Source: Roseiarcus sp963721905 (GTDB lineage Bacteria > Pseudomonadota > Alphaproteobacteria > Rhizobiales > Beijerinckiaceae). Taken from it: a stretch of 64,000 bases of DNA. The notes under the pieces are model-generated. The model made no database searches and had not been told where the DNA came from. It worked only from the letters and a program-made list of their open reading frames with translations. This document shows, piece after piece, positions 37,167 to 45,862 of the stretch (its first letter is position 1; every line of letters begins with the position of its first letter). Both the position numbers and the translations under genes were made by a program. Location of the stretch: NCBI GenBank assembly GCA_963721905.1, contig CAVRMF010000006.1, positions 86,560-150,559 of the forward strand. The letters are read 5' to 3'.

Positions 37167-38811
37167 CTAACCCGCATTTCTCAGACTGCGGGCGCATTGC
37201 AGACTGGCTGACAGGGATGTGCGCAGCGTCTGTGTGACCGACGAGCGTGCGCTTTGCGCCGTTTGCGCAGTTGGATCGGGGTGTTTTGGTTCTCCTGTGG
37301 GCCGAGGGGTGGATTGCCGCGATTTGTCGGCGTCGCGGCGACGCCTCAGGCGAGGCGGACGGCGGCGAGGCGCCATTCGTCGGCGTAAGGACAAGCCGAG
37401 GCGAGCGCGAATTTGATGCGGCGCGCGCTGATGCGGACGAGGCCTGCGAGCTTGAGGAGCTTGAGCCTGATCGTGCCGCAGGTTGCCTCGGCGAACTGGG
37501 TGTGTGCGAGGCCGACGCGCCTGAGCGCGCAGATCAGAACATAGGCGAACGAGGCCAGCCAGAGCCTGAGCTGGTTGGCGCGCATGGTGGCGGTCGAGGT
37601 GCGGTCGGCGAACAGGTCGCCCTGGCACTCCTTGATCCGGTTCTCCATGTCGCCGCGGGCGCAGTAGACCGTCTCGTAGAGGAAGCGGCCGTTGATCTCG
37701 CCCTGCTTGAGCGAGGTGACGATGAAGCGCGGATTGACCTCGCCCTTTGTCCATTCCGCCTTGCCGATCACCCGGCGCCGGCGCGACCAGCTGTCGAGCG
37801 TCGCATAGCGGAAGTCCTTGAAGCGGCGGGCGGGTTTGCCGGTCGCGGCGGCTTCCGCCTCGGCCTGCGCGAGTTCGGCGGCGATCTCCTCGACGAGCCG
37901 GGGGTTGCGCGCCAGGCCGAACACGAAGTCGACCCGGTTCTGTTCGCACCAGGCCATCAGCGCCTCGCGGGCGAAGCCCGAGTCGGCGCGCAACAGGATG
38001 CGCGTCTTCGGCCAGCGCGCCCGAATTTGCCTGACGATCCGCGCCGCCTCCTCGACCGATCCGGCGCTGGCGTCGATGTTCGAGGGCCTGAGCTTGGCCG
38101 CCAGGAGATGGCGGCCGCAGAACACATACAGCGGCAGATAGCAGTAGCCGTCGTAATAGCCGTGGAAGAACCGGCCCTCCTGATGGCCGTACAGCGGGTC
38201 GTCGGTCGCGTCGAGGTCGAGGATGATCTCTCTGGGCGCCCGATCGTGCGCCTCGAGGAACAGGTCGACGAACAGGGCCTCGATCGCCGCCGGGTCGTGG
38301 CTGATCTTCTTGTAGCGGGTGGCGATCTCGCGCGACAGTTCCAGCCGGTTCAGCGTCGACTTGCCGGCCACCGGCGCGCAATCCTCGCGCCTGGCCTCAA
38401 GCTTGCCCGCCAGCACCGCCATCAAAGGATCGTGGCGAAGCTCGTCATGGTCGTTCAGGTCCTCATAGCCGAGCGCGATGCCGTACACGCGCTGCCCGAT
38501 GAGCGTGGCGACGGAATGCTCAATGAACCTCGGGTCTCTGGCGTCGCGGAAACATCCCGCAAGCCGTCGAACCAGATTGAGCCTTCGGTCGGCTGCGCCC
38601 AGCAGTAGACCGCCGGCGTCGGAGGTCAGCGCGCCGCCGTCGAACGCTGCCATCACAGGCCGCCCTTCGACCCGTCCAAACGCGCTCGGTTCTGCGCTAC
38701 ACTCCGTCTGCATCGGGCCACTCCTCCGAACCGGCTCAAGTCGTTCTCACAAAACAACTTTTGCCTGATTCGGCGGCCCGATGCGCCCCTAATTTGAGAT
38801 ATGCGGGCTAG
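37167..38811 (-). mobile_element. IS1380-family insertion sequence
   Basis: About 1.65 kb. Imperfect terminal inverted repeats: left CTAACCCGCATTTCTCA, right (as read) TGAGATATGCGGGCTAG, 15 of 17 matching when one is reversed. It carries one full transposase gene. The 4 bases flanking each side (gtgt and gccc) differ, so there is no target duplication; the ends may have recombined. It lies 53 bases after the glucan synthase stop. Confidence 0.85.
37346..38713 (-). CDS. IS1380-family transposase
   Basis: 455 residues, full length for IS1380 (DDE_Tnp_1 group). Motifs: AFDGGALTSDAGGLLLGAAD near the start, IGQRVYGIALGYEDLNDHDE, the first Asp in IILDLDATDDPLYGHQEGRF, the second in RILLRADSGFAREALMAWCE, the Glu region in ARGDMENRIKECQGDLFADR, then TMRANQLRLWLASFAYVL. 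There is no frameshift, so the element could be active. The right end of the protein is close to the left inverted repeat. Confidence 0.93.
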   Translation of the reverse strand: MQTECSAEPSAFGRVEGRPVMAAFDGGALTSDAGGLLLGAADRRLNLVRRLAGCFRDARDPRFIEHSVATLIGQRVYGIALGYEDLNDHDELRHDPLMAVLAGKLEARREDCAPVAGKSTLNRLELSREIATRYKKISHDPAAIEALFVDLFLEAHDRAPREIILDLDATDDPLYGHQEGRFFHGYYDGYCYLPLYVFCGRHLLAAKLRPSNIDASAGSVEEAARIVRQIRARWPKTRILLRADSGFAREALMAWCEQNRVDFVFGLARNPRLVEEIAAELAQAEAEAAATGKPARRFKDFRYATLDSWSRRRRVIGKAEWTKGEVNPRFIVTSLKQGEINGRFLYETVYCARGDMENRIKECQGDLFADRTSTATMRANQLRLWLASFAYVLICALRRVGLAHTQFAEATCGTIRLKLLKLAGLVRISARRIKFALASACPYADEWRLAAVRLA

Positions 38812-39534
38812 GCCCTGCTGGTGCGGGAATAGATCGATGCGGAGGGCGCGAAGCTCCGCTAGAATCCGAGGAGGTCGTGACGCGACCGCCCGAGGCAGTC
38901 GACGGACCACGCCACGACCGTTCCGAAGCGCCGTGGCGGAGCGTACCTTGCCGAGTGCATCGAAGCCGTGGTGACTCGTTCTCGGCTTCTTCGTCGCACT
39001 GGCCCAGCTTCAACAGTGGCGTCTCACAATTTATTAACTGCCGATGTGTTGGGAGAACTCGTGCCGCTTTTCGCGATTGTCTGGCCGAAACGGCGCCGTT
39101 TGGTCATCGCTCCTTTGGGCTCTCTTCAAGGTCTCAGCAATTTTCCTATCATCGGTGATTTCTGACTCTGTGAAAGGCTATTTTTTCCTTGAGCTGCTTC
39201 CAAGTCGGAATGAATTGAGCCCAGTTCATAGACGCCTCCTGCCGCTCTGTTCAAACGCCGGCCTTCACCCATCTTTCATTAGGAGCGGAAACCCAGGAGA
39301 GGCCCGTCAGGTTCCGCGAAACCCGGCTCGGAAAACAAGCAGGGGGTCCGGACGCGCCATTTTTTCTTCGCAGTATTCGTGGTTGGCAAGCGAGGGTCGG
39401 GTGCCCGCTTCTGAGAAAATGATCGCCGCGTCTTACGAAGCGCCGGGTCTCTTTGACCCTCGCCAGCGAGGCTGCCATCGGCGGCCAATTGCCAAGAAGG
39501 ACGAGTTCGCCATTATTCACCGCGTCGCTGACGA
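38812..39534. other. Intergenic stretch, no gene supported
   Basis: About 720 bases after the IS1380 element. Several short frames exist on both strands, but none has family-like sequence or a ribosome binding site. Near 39157-39175, gtgatttctgactctgtga resembles motif copy H (TTTCYGACTCTGTGA), a weak match with no nearby gene. Confidence 0.35.
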
Positions 39535-39756
39535 TCACCCGGAACCGGGATTATCTTCGAGCAGCGTGGGGCGACGATAAGCCTTGGCCGACTCGACGCG
39601 CACCCATTGCTGATGTCGTACCTTAACCAGCAAATGGACCATTGCGACACGTCGCTCGGCCAGTCGCCATTTCCCGCCCGATGCTGGGCGAAACCTCACT
39701 TTTGCCGCTTTCAAGGACGGGTCGAGCACACGGTGATAGATCACTTGGCCGTACAT
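39535..39756 (-). CDS. Small basic protein of unknown function
   Basis: ATG at 39756 lies 6 bases after a perfect AGGAGG, the best ribosome binding site in this stretch. The 73-residue product MYGQVIYHRVLDPSLKAAKV, RFRPASGGKWRLAERRVAMV, HLLVKVRHQQWVRVESAKAY is basic, with alternating hydrophobic positions suggesting a small beta-sheet domain. No family recognised. Confidence 0.45.
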   Translation of the reverse strand: MYGQVIYHRVLDPSLKAAKVRFRPASGGKWRLAERRVAMVHLLVKVRHQQWVRVESAKAYRRPTLLEDNPGSG

Positions 39757-40059
39757 GATGCGCCTCCTAGGCAACATCCTCGTTGTCGATCCGCTCCCCT
39801 TACTCTCCGAATGTCCCTCGGCGCGCAAAAACCTAGCGTCCCAAGCGGACGTAGCGTTCTAAGTGGCGGCCCCGCGCCGTCGGTAACCATATCAACTCGT
39901 TTGCGTTTTTTTCTTGTCGTCTCGTGCACTTTCGTCGATCTGCGGTCCCTGGAGGTCGCGCCCCGCCGGCCGTGCCAAACGCGGAAGATGGCTCGCGTGA
40001 GCGTTGTCCCGTTGTCAACCGAAGAGCACGAGCGGACGGCGCTACACAGATTTTGAGGC
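39757..40059. other. Intergenic stretch, no gene seen
   Basis: About 300 bases between the small basic gene and the IS6-type relic. No frame, repeat or hairpin that I can support. Confidence 0.3.
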
Positions 40060-40262
40060 TGCGCGACAGCGTCGCGGCTCATCGCCGCAGTGCGAAGCGT
40101 TCGGTGCGTTTGGGTTGAAGTCAGATGGCTTTTGGAGGTTGAAAGTGTTGAAGACCGCGGCCTGTGTTGAAGCTTGCGCATCAACTTCAGAGCGGCGGCC
40201 TTATTGCGCTTGGGTTGGACAAGCACGTCGAGGACCTCGCCCTCGCGCTCGGTGTCGACGGC
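40060..40262 (-). pseudogene. IS6-family transposase relic
   Basis: Minus-strand frame: AVDTEREGEVLDVLVQPKRN, KAAALKLMRKL, the highly conserved centre of IS6-type DDE transposases. The sequence then jumps to a typical C-terminal end, FNTFNLQ (about 40132-40153, in another frame), with STLSTSKSHLTSTQTHRTLR in the first frame. About 60 residues between these, including the catalytic Glu region, are missing, and the N-terminal half is gone. A dead, internally deleted copy. Confidence 0.6.
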
Positions 40263-40628
40263 GAAGCCCAGGGGAATCGCTTCAGGTAAATTCGCGTTAG
40301 CAAACGTCGAAATTGGCGCCTCGAGGTGGAGTTTATTGCCGCGAAAAGAATTCGTGTTGGCGAATTCGGCGGTTCGGACCAAGGCCCGATTGGCTTGCGC
40401 GGCCGTAAGAGTATGGCCGGAGATCTCATTCTTAACCTCTCGCTAACCTGAAGCGATTGCCCTGCGGCGAAGCCGCACGCCCCTTGGCATCTCGACGAAG
40501 TCAACCTAAGATCGATGGGGGGATGGTTTGTCTGTCGCGCCGCTCGAAGATAGGGCTGGCAAACTGAAGATTGAAGTTTCCATACCGCTGCAATCGGTTG
40601 CCGCGGTATATTTCACGAATTGAGCAAG
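40263..40628. other. Upstream region of the glycoamylase gene
   Basis: About 365 bases with no supported gene. It probably carries the promoter of the 40629 gene; I see no convincing -35/-10 pair or stress-region motif. Confidence 0.3.
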
Positions 40629-41912
40629 ATGGGCGATTTGGCGCGGATTTCGGACGAGGCGCTGATCGTCCGGCTGCAGCGCGCGGCCTTTTCCTATTTG
40701 TCGGATTACGCCAATGACGATACCGGCCTCGTCGCGGATACTTCACGCGAAGGGTCGCCATGCAGCATCGCCGTGGTTGGTTTTGCGCTGTCCTGTTATC
40801 CTGTCGCGGTCCAGAACGACTGGCTGTCGCGTGCGGACGCCGCCGACCGAACGCTCAAAACTCTCAGATTCTTCTTCGGAAGCGTTCAGAGCGAAGCGTC
40901 CGATGCGACCGGGTATAAAGGTTTCTACTATCACTTCCTCGACATGCAGACGGGCAAGCGCGTATGGCAATGCGAACTCTCGCTGATCGACACCGCGCTG
41001 CTGATCGCGGGCGTCCTGGTGGCCGGATGCTATTTCGACGCCCAAGGCGAGAATGAAATTCGTGAACTGGCCGACGGGTTATATCGCCGTGTCGACTGGC
41101 GCTGGGCCCAGAACGGAACCCCAGGGCTTTCCCAAGGGTGGAAACCCAAGTCCGGCTTTCTCCACTATGGCTGGGAGGGATACAACGAAGCGGCGCTTCT
41201 CTACGTTCTAGGTCTTGGCTCGCCGACCTTTCCGCTCACGCCAGCCGCATACGTCACATGGCAGCTGACCTATCAGTGGGAAAACCTGTTGGACCGGGAT
41301 GTCCTCTATTCTGGTCCGCTTTTCACCCACCTGTTCTCCCACGCGTGGATCGACTTTCGTGGCGTCCGCGACGCATTCATGCGTGAAAAGGCCAGTGACT
41401 ATTTTGAGAATACGAAGAGCGCTATCGCTATCCATCGCGAATACGGTGAACGCAATCCCTATGGGTTCAAAGCCTATAGCCGCGATTTCTGGGGCGTGAC
41501 GGCAGGAGACGGTCCAAAGTATGGGAAAATGCCCTCGGCCGGGAGAGACCGCCGCTTCTTCGGCTATATGTCGCGCGGCGTGCCCTACGGCCCTGACGAC
41601 GGCACGATCGCACCTTGGGCGATGCTTGCAACACTGCCGTTTGCGGCCGCGGCAGCGCTTGCGGGCACGCGCCGTCTCCTCGAAATCTATCCGCGGGTCT
41701 GCCGCCAGGACAGATTTTCAAGCGGCTTCAACCCGACGCTGCGGGGCAATGCGGGCGGCTGGCTTTCCAAAGGGTGGTACGGGCTGGATCAGGGCCTGCT
41801 CGCGCTGATGATCGAAAATTATCGCACCGGGCTGATTTGGGAGATCGTGCAGCATTGCAGCTACGTTCGCGATGGGCTCAAACGGGCCGGTTTTGAAGGC
41901 GGGTGGCTCTAG
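40629..41912 (+). CDS. Glycoamylase-family protein
   Basis: About 427 residues from ATG 40629 (TTG 40620 also possible). (alpha/alpha)6-barrel-type protein of the PF10091 group: LQRAAFSYLSDYANDDTGLV, DTSREGSPCSIAVVGFALSC, GYKGFYYHFLDMQTGKRVWQ, CELSLIDTALLIAGVLVAGC, GWEGYNEAALLYVLGLGSP, PYGPDDGTIAPWAMLATLPF, GWLSKGWYGLDQGLLALMIE. There is no signal peptide. The same fold occurs as the middle domain of the glucan synthase upstream, so this stand-alone enzyme may trim or process beta-glucan. That link is inference. Its stop overlaps the following oxidoreductase start. Confidence 0.85.
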   Translation: MGDLARISDEALIVRLQRAAFSYLSDYANDDTGLVADTSREGSPCSIAVVGFALSCYPVAVQNDWLSRADAADRTLKTLRFFFGSVQSEASDATGYKGFYYHFLDMQTGKRVWQCELSLIDTALLIAGVLVAGCYFDAQGENEIRELADGLYRRVDWRWAQNGTPGLSQGWKPKSGFLHYGWEGYNEAALLYVLGLGSPTFPLTPAAYVTWQLTYQWENLLDRDVLYSGPLFTHLFSHAWIDFRGVRDAFMREKASDYFENTKSAIAIHREYGERNPYGFKAYSRDFWGVTAGDGPKYGKMPSAGRDRRFFGYMSRGVPYGPDDGTIAPWAMLATLPFAAAAALAGTRRLLEIYPRVCRQDRFSSGFNPTLRGNAGGWLSKGWYGLDQGLLALMIENYRTGLIWEIVQHCSYVRDGLKRAGFEGGWL

Positions 41913-43417
41913 CGGTGCAAACTGATACGTCAAGAGCGAAGCCTGACGACGAGCAAACGTTCCTCAGCCGTGTACGCCCCGAGGATTGGGAGAACCCCAA
42001 GCCGCGGAGCGCCTATGATCTGGCGATCGTGGGGGCGGGGCCAGCCGGACTGGCGGCGGCGGAATCCGCCGCACGGCTCGGATTCTCCGTCGTACTTATC
42101 GAGCGCAATCGAGTGGGCGGAAATTCGCTGAATGTCGGGTCGGTGCCATCCAAGGCAATCATCCGCACGGGGCGCGTCTATAGCGCTATGCGGGAGGCCG
42201 AAGAGCTTGGCGCGCCTGTCCCGAACGAGCCCGCTCTCGAATTTGGCAAGGTGATGGCTCGCATGCGCCGAGTCCGGGTGCGAATCTCGGAACACCATTC
42301 GGTTCACGAACTCGCCGCGCTTGGGATCGACATTTTTTTCGGTTCCGCCCGATTTGATAGTACGGACGCGCTCCTCGTCCGCGACACACGACTGCATTTC
42401 AAGAAAGCGCTGATCGCGACTGGCGCCCGTCCCAGGGCGCCCGACATTGCGGGTCTCGACCTGACCGGCTATCGCACGAGCGCGACGATCTTCGAGATGA
42501 CGGCCCTGCCAAAGCGCCTCGCCGTCATCGGCGGGGGGCCGCTGGGCTGCGAACTGGCGCAGGCCTTTTGCAGGCTGGGTTCGCATGTCACGATCGTGCA
42601 GAACGATCCGAAATTCCTTCCCCGCGAGGAACGCGACGCGGCCGAGATTTTGTCCCGTTCCCTTGCACGGGACGGCGTGGAGATCCGCCTGAACACAACA
42701 GTCGTCGGCGCCCGGCGCGAGAGGGGCGCCAAGGTTCTGCATATTGTCAATAGCGGGAACGAAAGCGAAATTCAGGCCGACGAAGTCCTTTTGAGTGTCG
42801 GCCGAGTTCCAAATGTTGAGGAGCTTGACCTTGAAACCGCAGGTGTGGGTTTCGACACCGACCAAGGGATCAGGGTCGACGACTATCTACGCAGCACAAA
42901 TCCAAACATTTACGCGGCCGGTGACGTCTGCCTGGAGTTGAAATTCACCAACGCTGCGCAGTCCTCGGCCTGCATGGCGGTTCAAAATGCCTTGATGAAG
43001 ATGCAACAGCGGAAGAGCGGATCGACCATACCCTGGTGTACTTATTGCGATCCTGAGATCGCGCATATCGGCTTGCACGTCTGGGAAGCACGCCAGCAAT
43101 CAATTCCCATTAAGAGTTTCACCGTGATGATGCACGATGTCGATCGCTCGATCACCGATGGTCAGAACACAGGCTTCGTCAAGATCCACATCGCCGAAGG
43201 ATCTGACGAGATTTTGGGCGCGACCATCGTCGCCTCGCGGGCAAGCGAACTTATCAACGAAATGGCGGTCGTCATGACCGCAGGCATCGGCATGCGGGCC
43301 CTGGCCGCTGTCGTGCACACTTACCCAGCGCAATCCGAGGCGATAATGCTCGCTGCGCAAGCGTACAAGCGATTCGATGCGGCCGAAATGGAGGTCCGAC
43401 GAGCTGGGTCCGAATAG
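41903..43417 (+). CDS. Mercuric-reductase-like flavoprotein lacking the redox cysteines
   Basis: A 504-residue class I pyridine nucleotide-disulfide oxidoreductase by fold. FAD motif YDLAIVGAGPAGLAAAESAA (about 38-57), NAD motif RLAVIGGGPLGCELAQAFCR, second FAD motif NPNIYAAGDVC, and a dimerisation domain from about 370. The active-site CLNVGCVPSK is SLNVGSVPSK here: both cysteines are Ser (Ser75, Ser80), and the C-terminal HPT(L)SE reads YPAQSE. It cannot do dithiol chemistry; it could still be an NAD(P)H-dependent oxidase or diaphorase. The GTG start at 41903 overlaps the glycoamylase stop (41910-41912), so the two are coupled. A GTG at 41915 is an alternative. Confidence 0.85.
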   Translation: MALAVQTDTSRAKPDDEQTFLSRVRPEDWENPKPRSAYDLAIVGAGPAGLAAAESAARLGFSVVLIERNRVGGNSLNVGSVPSKAIIRTGRVYSAMREAEELGAPVPNEPALEFGKVMARMRRVRVRISEHHSVHELAALGIDIFFGSARFDSTDALLVRDTRLHFKKALIATGARPRAPDIAGLDLTGYRTSATIFEMTALPKRLAVIGGGPLGCELAQAFCRLGSHVTIVQNDPKFLPREERDAAEILSRSLARDGVEIRLNTTVVGARRERGAKVLHIVNSGNESEIQADEVLLSVGRVPNVEELDLETAGVGFDTDQGIRVDDYLRSTNPNIYAAGDVCLELKFTNAAQSSACMAVQNALMKMQQRKSGSTIPWCTYCDPEIAHIGLHVWEARQQSIPIKSFTVMMHDVDRSITDGQNTGFVKIHIAEGSDEILGATIVASRASELINEMAVVMTAGIGMRALAAVVHTYPAQSEAIMLAAQAYKRFDAAEMEVRRAGSE

Positions 43418-43483
43418 GCGCTCTGTCGCCCAGACTGTTCGACTGGAAGAACGGCGCAAGGCCAATGGAGAAGCGCGATAGCG

Positions 43484-43576
43484 CTGAAGGGCAAGGTCGC
43501 GATCGTTACTGGCGGCAACAGCGGAATGGGAACGGCGATCGCGGTCGGTCTCGCAACGGCCGGGGCCAGCATCGTC
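43484..43576 (+). pseudogene. N-terminal fragment of an SDR (glucose 1-dehydrogenase-like)
   Basis: The frame LKGKVAIVTGGNSGMGTAIA, VGLATAGASIV is the opening cofactor-binding strand, TGG.SG.G turn and helix of short-chain dehydrogenases. After residue 31 it changes to Arg-rich non-family sequence, so only the first eighth of the gene remains. It marks the start of a broken region running to the tRNA. Confidence 0.5.
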
Positions 43577-43844
43577 GACCGACTGAAGTCGCGACGGCCC
43601 CGATGGCAAGTGCGCCTGGCGCCGCGTCCCTGTCTCGCTTCCGACCGCCTGCTCACGTTTGCCAGCGTCGAACGAACCCGCGAGTATCGATCTTCAGCGC
43701 GCTCAAACACGGTGATCTACACCTGCTTCACGATTTCTTATGCGATTCCGGTACGACGGTGGGAAACGCATCGCTCCTCCAAGGCTTTCAAAAGCCGCCA
43801 GTTCCCGGTCATTTGTGTCGATTGTGCCAACAAATTTATCAACA

Positions 43845-44888
43845 TCACCGAAACAGACCGATCTCGAACGTGGTTAGGAGGGCCTTCTTCTGCAGGTATG
43901 CGCTAACCTGATGAACCGTCCTTTCGTCCGGGTCGCAGTCTCGGGCTCCAATCCTGGACTTGCTCAGCTCGGTCAGAATATCCGCCTGCCGATCGGACGT
44001 CACGGTCCCGTAGCTGGTGAAAGTCGCCAGCACATTTTCGTGGGCGAGGTTTTGGCTCCAGGCCTTGAATTGCTCAGGCGTGGTGCAGAGCTTCTCGCCA
44101 AGCGCACCGAGGGTCTTCCGGAAGCTGTGAGGGTTGAAGTACGGCAGTCCGACTCGGTCGAACGCTTGACGAAAGATGCGCCGTATGGCGGCCGCGTTGC
44201 GCCAGCCAACGCGGTCCAGGCCGGTCGCTTCGAAGAGCCTCGTTGCTCCAACTTCGACCCGGGTCGACGGAAATAGCGGATCGTCTGGCCCGTACAATCG
44301 CTCTTTCGTCAAGAACGAAATCCACTCGGCAACGATGCTCTCGATGTCCGTGCCAACCGGGAAAAACGTCGACGTAAAGGTTTTGCGGTTCTTGGTGCGA
44401 ACGTCCCGTGCGTCATGAAAGACGGTGCGCCGGTCGGAGTCGACATGACGCATCAGCATCGACGCAATTGCGTCGTCTCGGGCGCCGCTTAAGATGGCAA
44501 AGGCAATCACCGCCCGATCACGCCTTTCTGCGCGCTGAAAAGCATTTGCCGCCGGACTGACCGGTCGCAGGACAAAGAGGCCGTCCTCAGAAAACACCTC
44601 ATAAGCCGGCCGCCCAGTTTGCTCGGCGATCTTTCTGACCCCGGTCGCCGGCACGAACTCGCGTATGCTCGGCTTCCATTTGCTTGCTGCCCAGAGTTCG
44701 CCCTCGACATCGCGCTCGACGCCCAAGACGCAGAGCGAAGCGTGCGGATAGTGAGCCAAGAGATTCAGCGACTTCCTCGGTCTGCACTCCTTGGGAATCG
44801 CCGCAACCCGTACGATCTCAGGGTCGCGCGTTTCCGCCCAAACAACAATTTGGTCCAAATTCCAATAAAGATCGAGAAAAGGATCCAT
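43845..44888 (-). CDS. Chimeric protein: shared unknown domain + tyrosine integrase catalytic domain
   Basis: 347 residues. Residues about 1-115 (including RDVEGELWAASKWKP and GRPAYEVFSEDGLFVLRPVS) match the start of the neighbouring 44908 protein. From about 122 it is a tyrosine recombinase: ERRDRAVIAFAILSGARDDA (first Arg), DPLFPSTRVEVG, YFNPHSFRKTLGALGEKLCT (His-x-x-Arg), KAWSQNLAHENVLATFTSYG (His and nucleophile Tyr). The integrase's own N-terminal arm and core-binding domains are missing. The frame is open throughout, so the fusion might be expressed. Whether it is a recombination product or a genuine architecture is unclear. Confidence 0.7.
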   Translation of the reverse strand: MDPFLDLYWNLDQIVVWAETRDPEIVRVAAIPKECRPRKSLNLLAHYPHASLCVLGVERDVEGELWAASKWKPSIREFVPATGVRKIAEQTGRPAYEVFSEDGLFVLRPVSPAANAFQRAERRDRAVIAFAILSGARDDAIASMLMRHVDSDRRTVFHDARDVRTKNRKTFTSTFFPVGTDIESIVAEWISFLTKERLYGPDDPLFPSTRVEVGATRLFEATGLDRVGWRNAAAIRRIFRQAFDRVGLPYFNPHSFRKTLGALGEKLCTTPEQFKAWSQNLAHENVLATFTSYGTVTSDRQADILTELSKSRIGARDCDPDERTVHQVSAYLQKKALLTTFEIGLFR

Positions 44889-44907
44889 CGCTGGAGGACG
44901 CCGCAGC

Positions 44908-45792
44908 TCATGCGCTCTTGCGAAGCCGCGGTCCCTTCGGGCCGGGCTTGTCGCTTCGGGTTACCTGCTTTACGAGCTGCCGCGCTCTGTCCCTTGTAAC
45001 CTCAGGGAAACGCTGCTGAACGAGCTCGGCGCCTGCGTTTTGTGCGATAAAGCCGCCGTTTTTCTCTGACGCAGCCTTAATAACTTCGCAGATCTCGTCG
45101 TCGGTCACGGCCCTTGGCTGAAGATCCACTGCCTCAGGCAACTCAGCAGGGAATTCCAGAAGAATTTCGGCGCGCGCCACGCGCACGTTTTCGAAGTCGC
45201 CACGCCCGGTCCTTTTGATCTGGCCGCGCATCCATACACCCAGCCTCTCCTGATCGCCGCCAACGGCGATTTCGAGCCCGCCCCAGTCGAGCGGTGTGAT
45301 TTTGATCGCTTCGGGGTTGTTCGGCCGATTGCCGGCCGCTTGGAGCCGCCCCGACTGAAACAAGTATTCCATGTAATCAAGAGTCCTAAAAGGCTCACGA
45401 ATATAGACGTGCGGCGGTCCCTGCACTTCTAAAGCTAAAATGGCGTCGTATATCAGGCGAACGAAGTTTGGCGACAATTTCTTCAATCTCTCGTCGTCCA
45501 AGATACCCTTGTAATTTTCATAATGCTCAATTGTGATCTCGACAAGGAGTGCCCGTTCTTGCTCAGAAGCGAACTTCCATGCCTGCGACAAGGCCAAACC
45601 TTTTGGATTGATCGGCCGGTGCACCTGGAGGTCTTTGTATAGGTAGGCCAGATAACTGGGGCGACCATGCTTTTCGGCGTAGCGCAAAACCATCGGGGGC
45701 GGATCAAACGGCTTGACCTCAGGGATCCAACCGCTTGCAGCCCACAACTCTCCGTCCATGTCGCGGCCGTCTCGCAGGATGGCTGTCGCCAT
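44908..45792 (-). CDS. Hypothetical protein sharing a domain with the integrase chimera
   Basis: 294 residues from the first ATG, but homology with the neighbour continues upstream through YGQPKRTLEIAIRTTH to about 45830, where restriction-modification sequence begins, so the 5' end is probably cut off. It contains RDMDGELWAASGWIPEVKPF, GRPSYLAYLYKDLQVHRPIN, a middle part (YIREPFRTLDYMEYLFQSGR) and a C-terminal helical, basic tail (GAELVQQRFPEVTRDRARQL, KPGPKGPRLRKSA) that looks DNA-binding. No family recognised. Confidence 0.6.
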   Translation of the reverse strand: MATAILRDGRDMDGELWAASGWIPEVKPFDPPPMVLRYAEKHGRPSYLAYLYKDLQVHRPINPKGLALSQAWKFASEQERALLVEITIEHYENYKGILDDERLKKLSPNFVRLIYDAILALEVQGPPHVYIREPFRTLDYMEYLFQSGRLQAAGNRPNNPEAIKITPLDWGGLEIAVGGDQERLGVWMRGQIKRTGRGDFENVRVARAEILLEFPAELPEAVDLQPRAVTDDEICEVIKAASEKNGGFIAQNAGAELVQQRFPEVTRDRARQLVKQVTRSDKPGPKGPRLRKSA

Positions 45793-45862
45793 GTGCGTCG
45801 TCCGGATAGCGATCTCAAGTGTTCTCTTGGGCTGGCCGTATCGCGGCCACGCCGCGGCGCGG

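Noticed and set aside
37167..38608. Frames of 400-450 codons overlapping the IS1380 transposase on both strands
   Set aside because: Artifacts of high GC; the reverse frame at 37346-38713 carries the whole transposase.
39251..39538. Reverse frame with a GTG start
   Set aside because: No ribosome binding site or recognisable protein sequence.
43577..43844. Possible IS6-type start (FKSRQFP) beyond the SDR fragment
   Set aside because: Only 7 residues resemble the family and nothing after them does.
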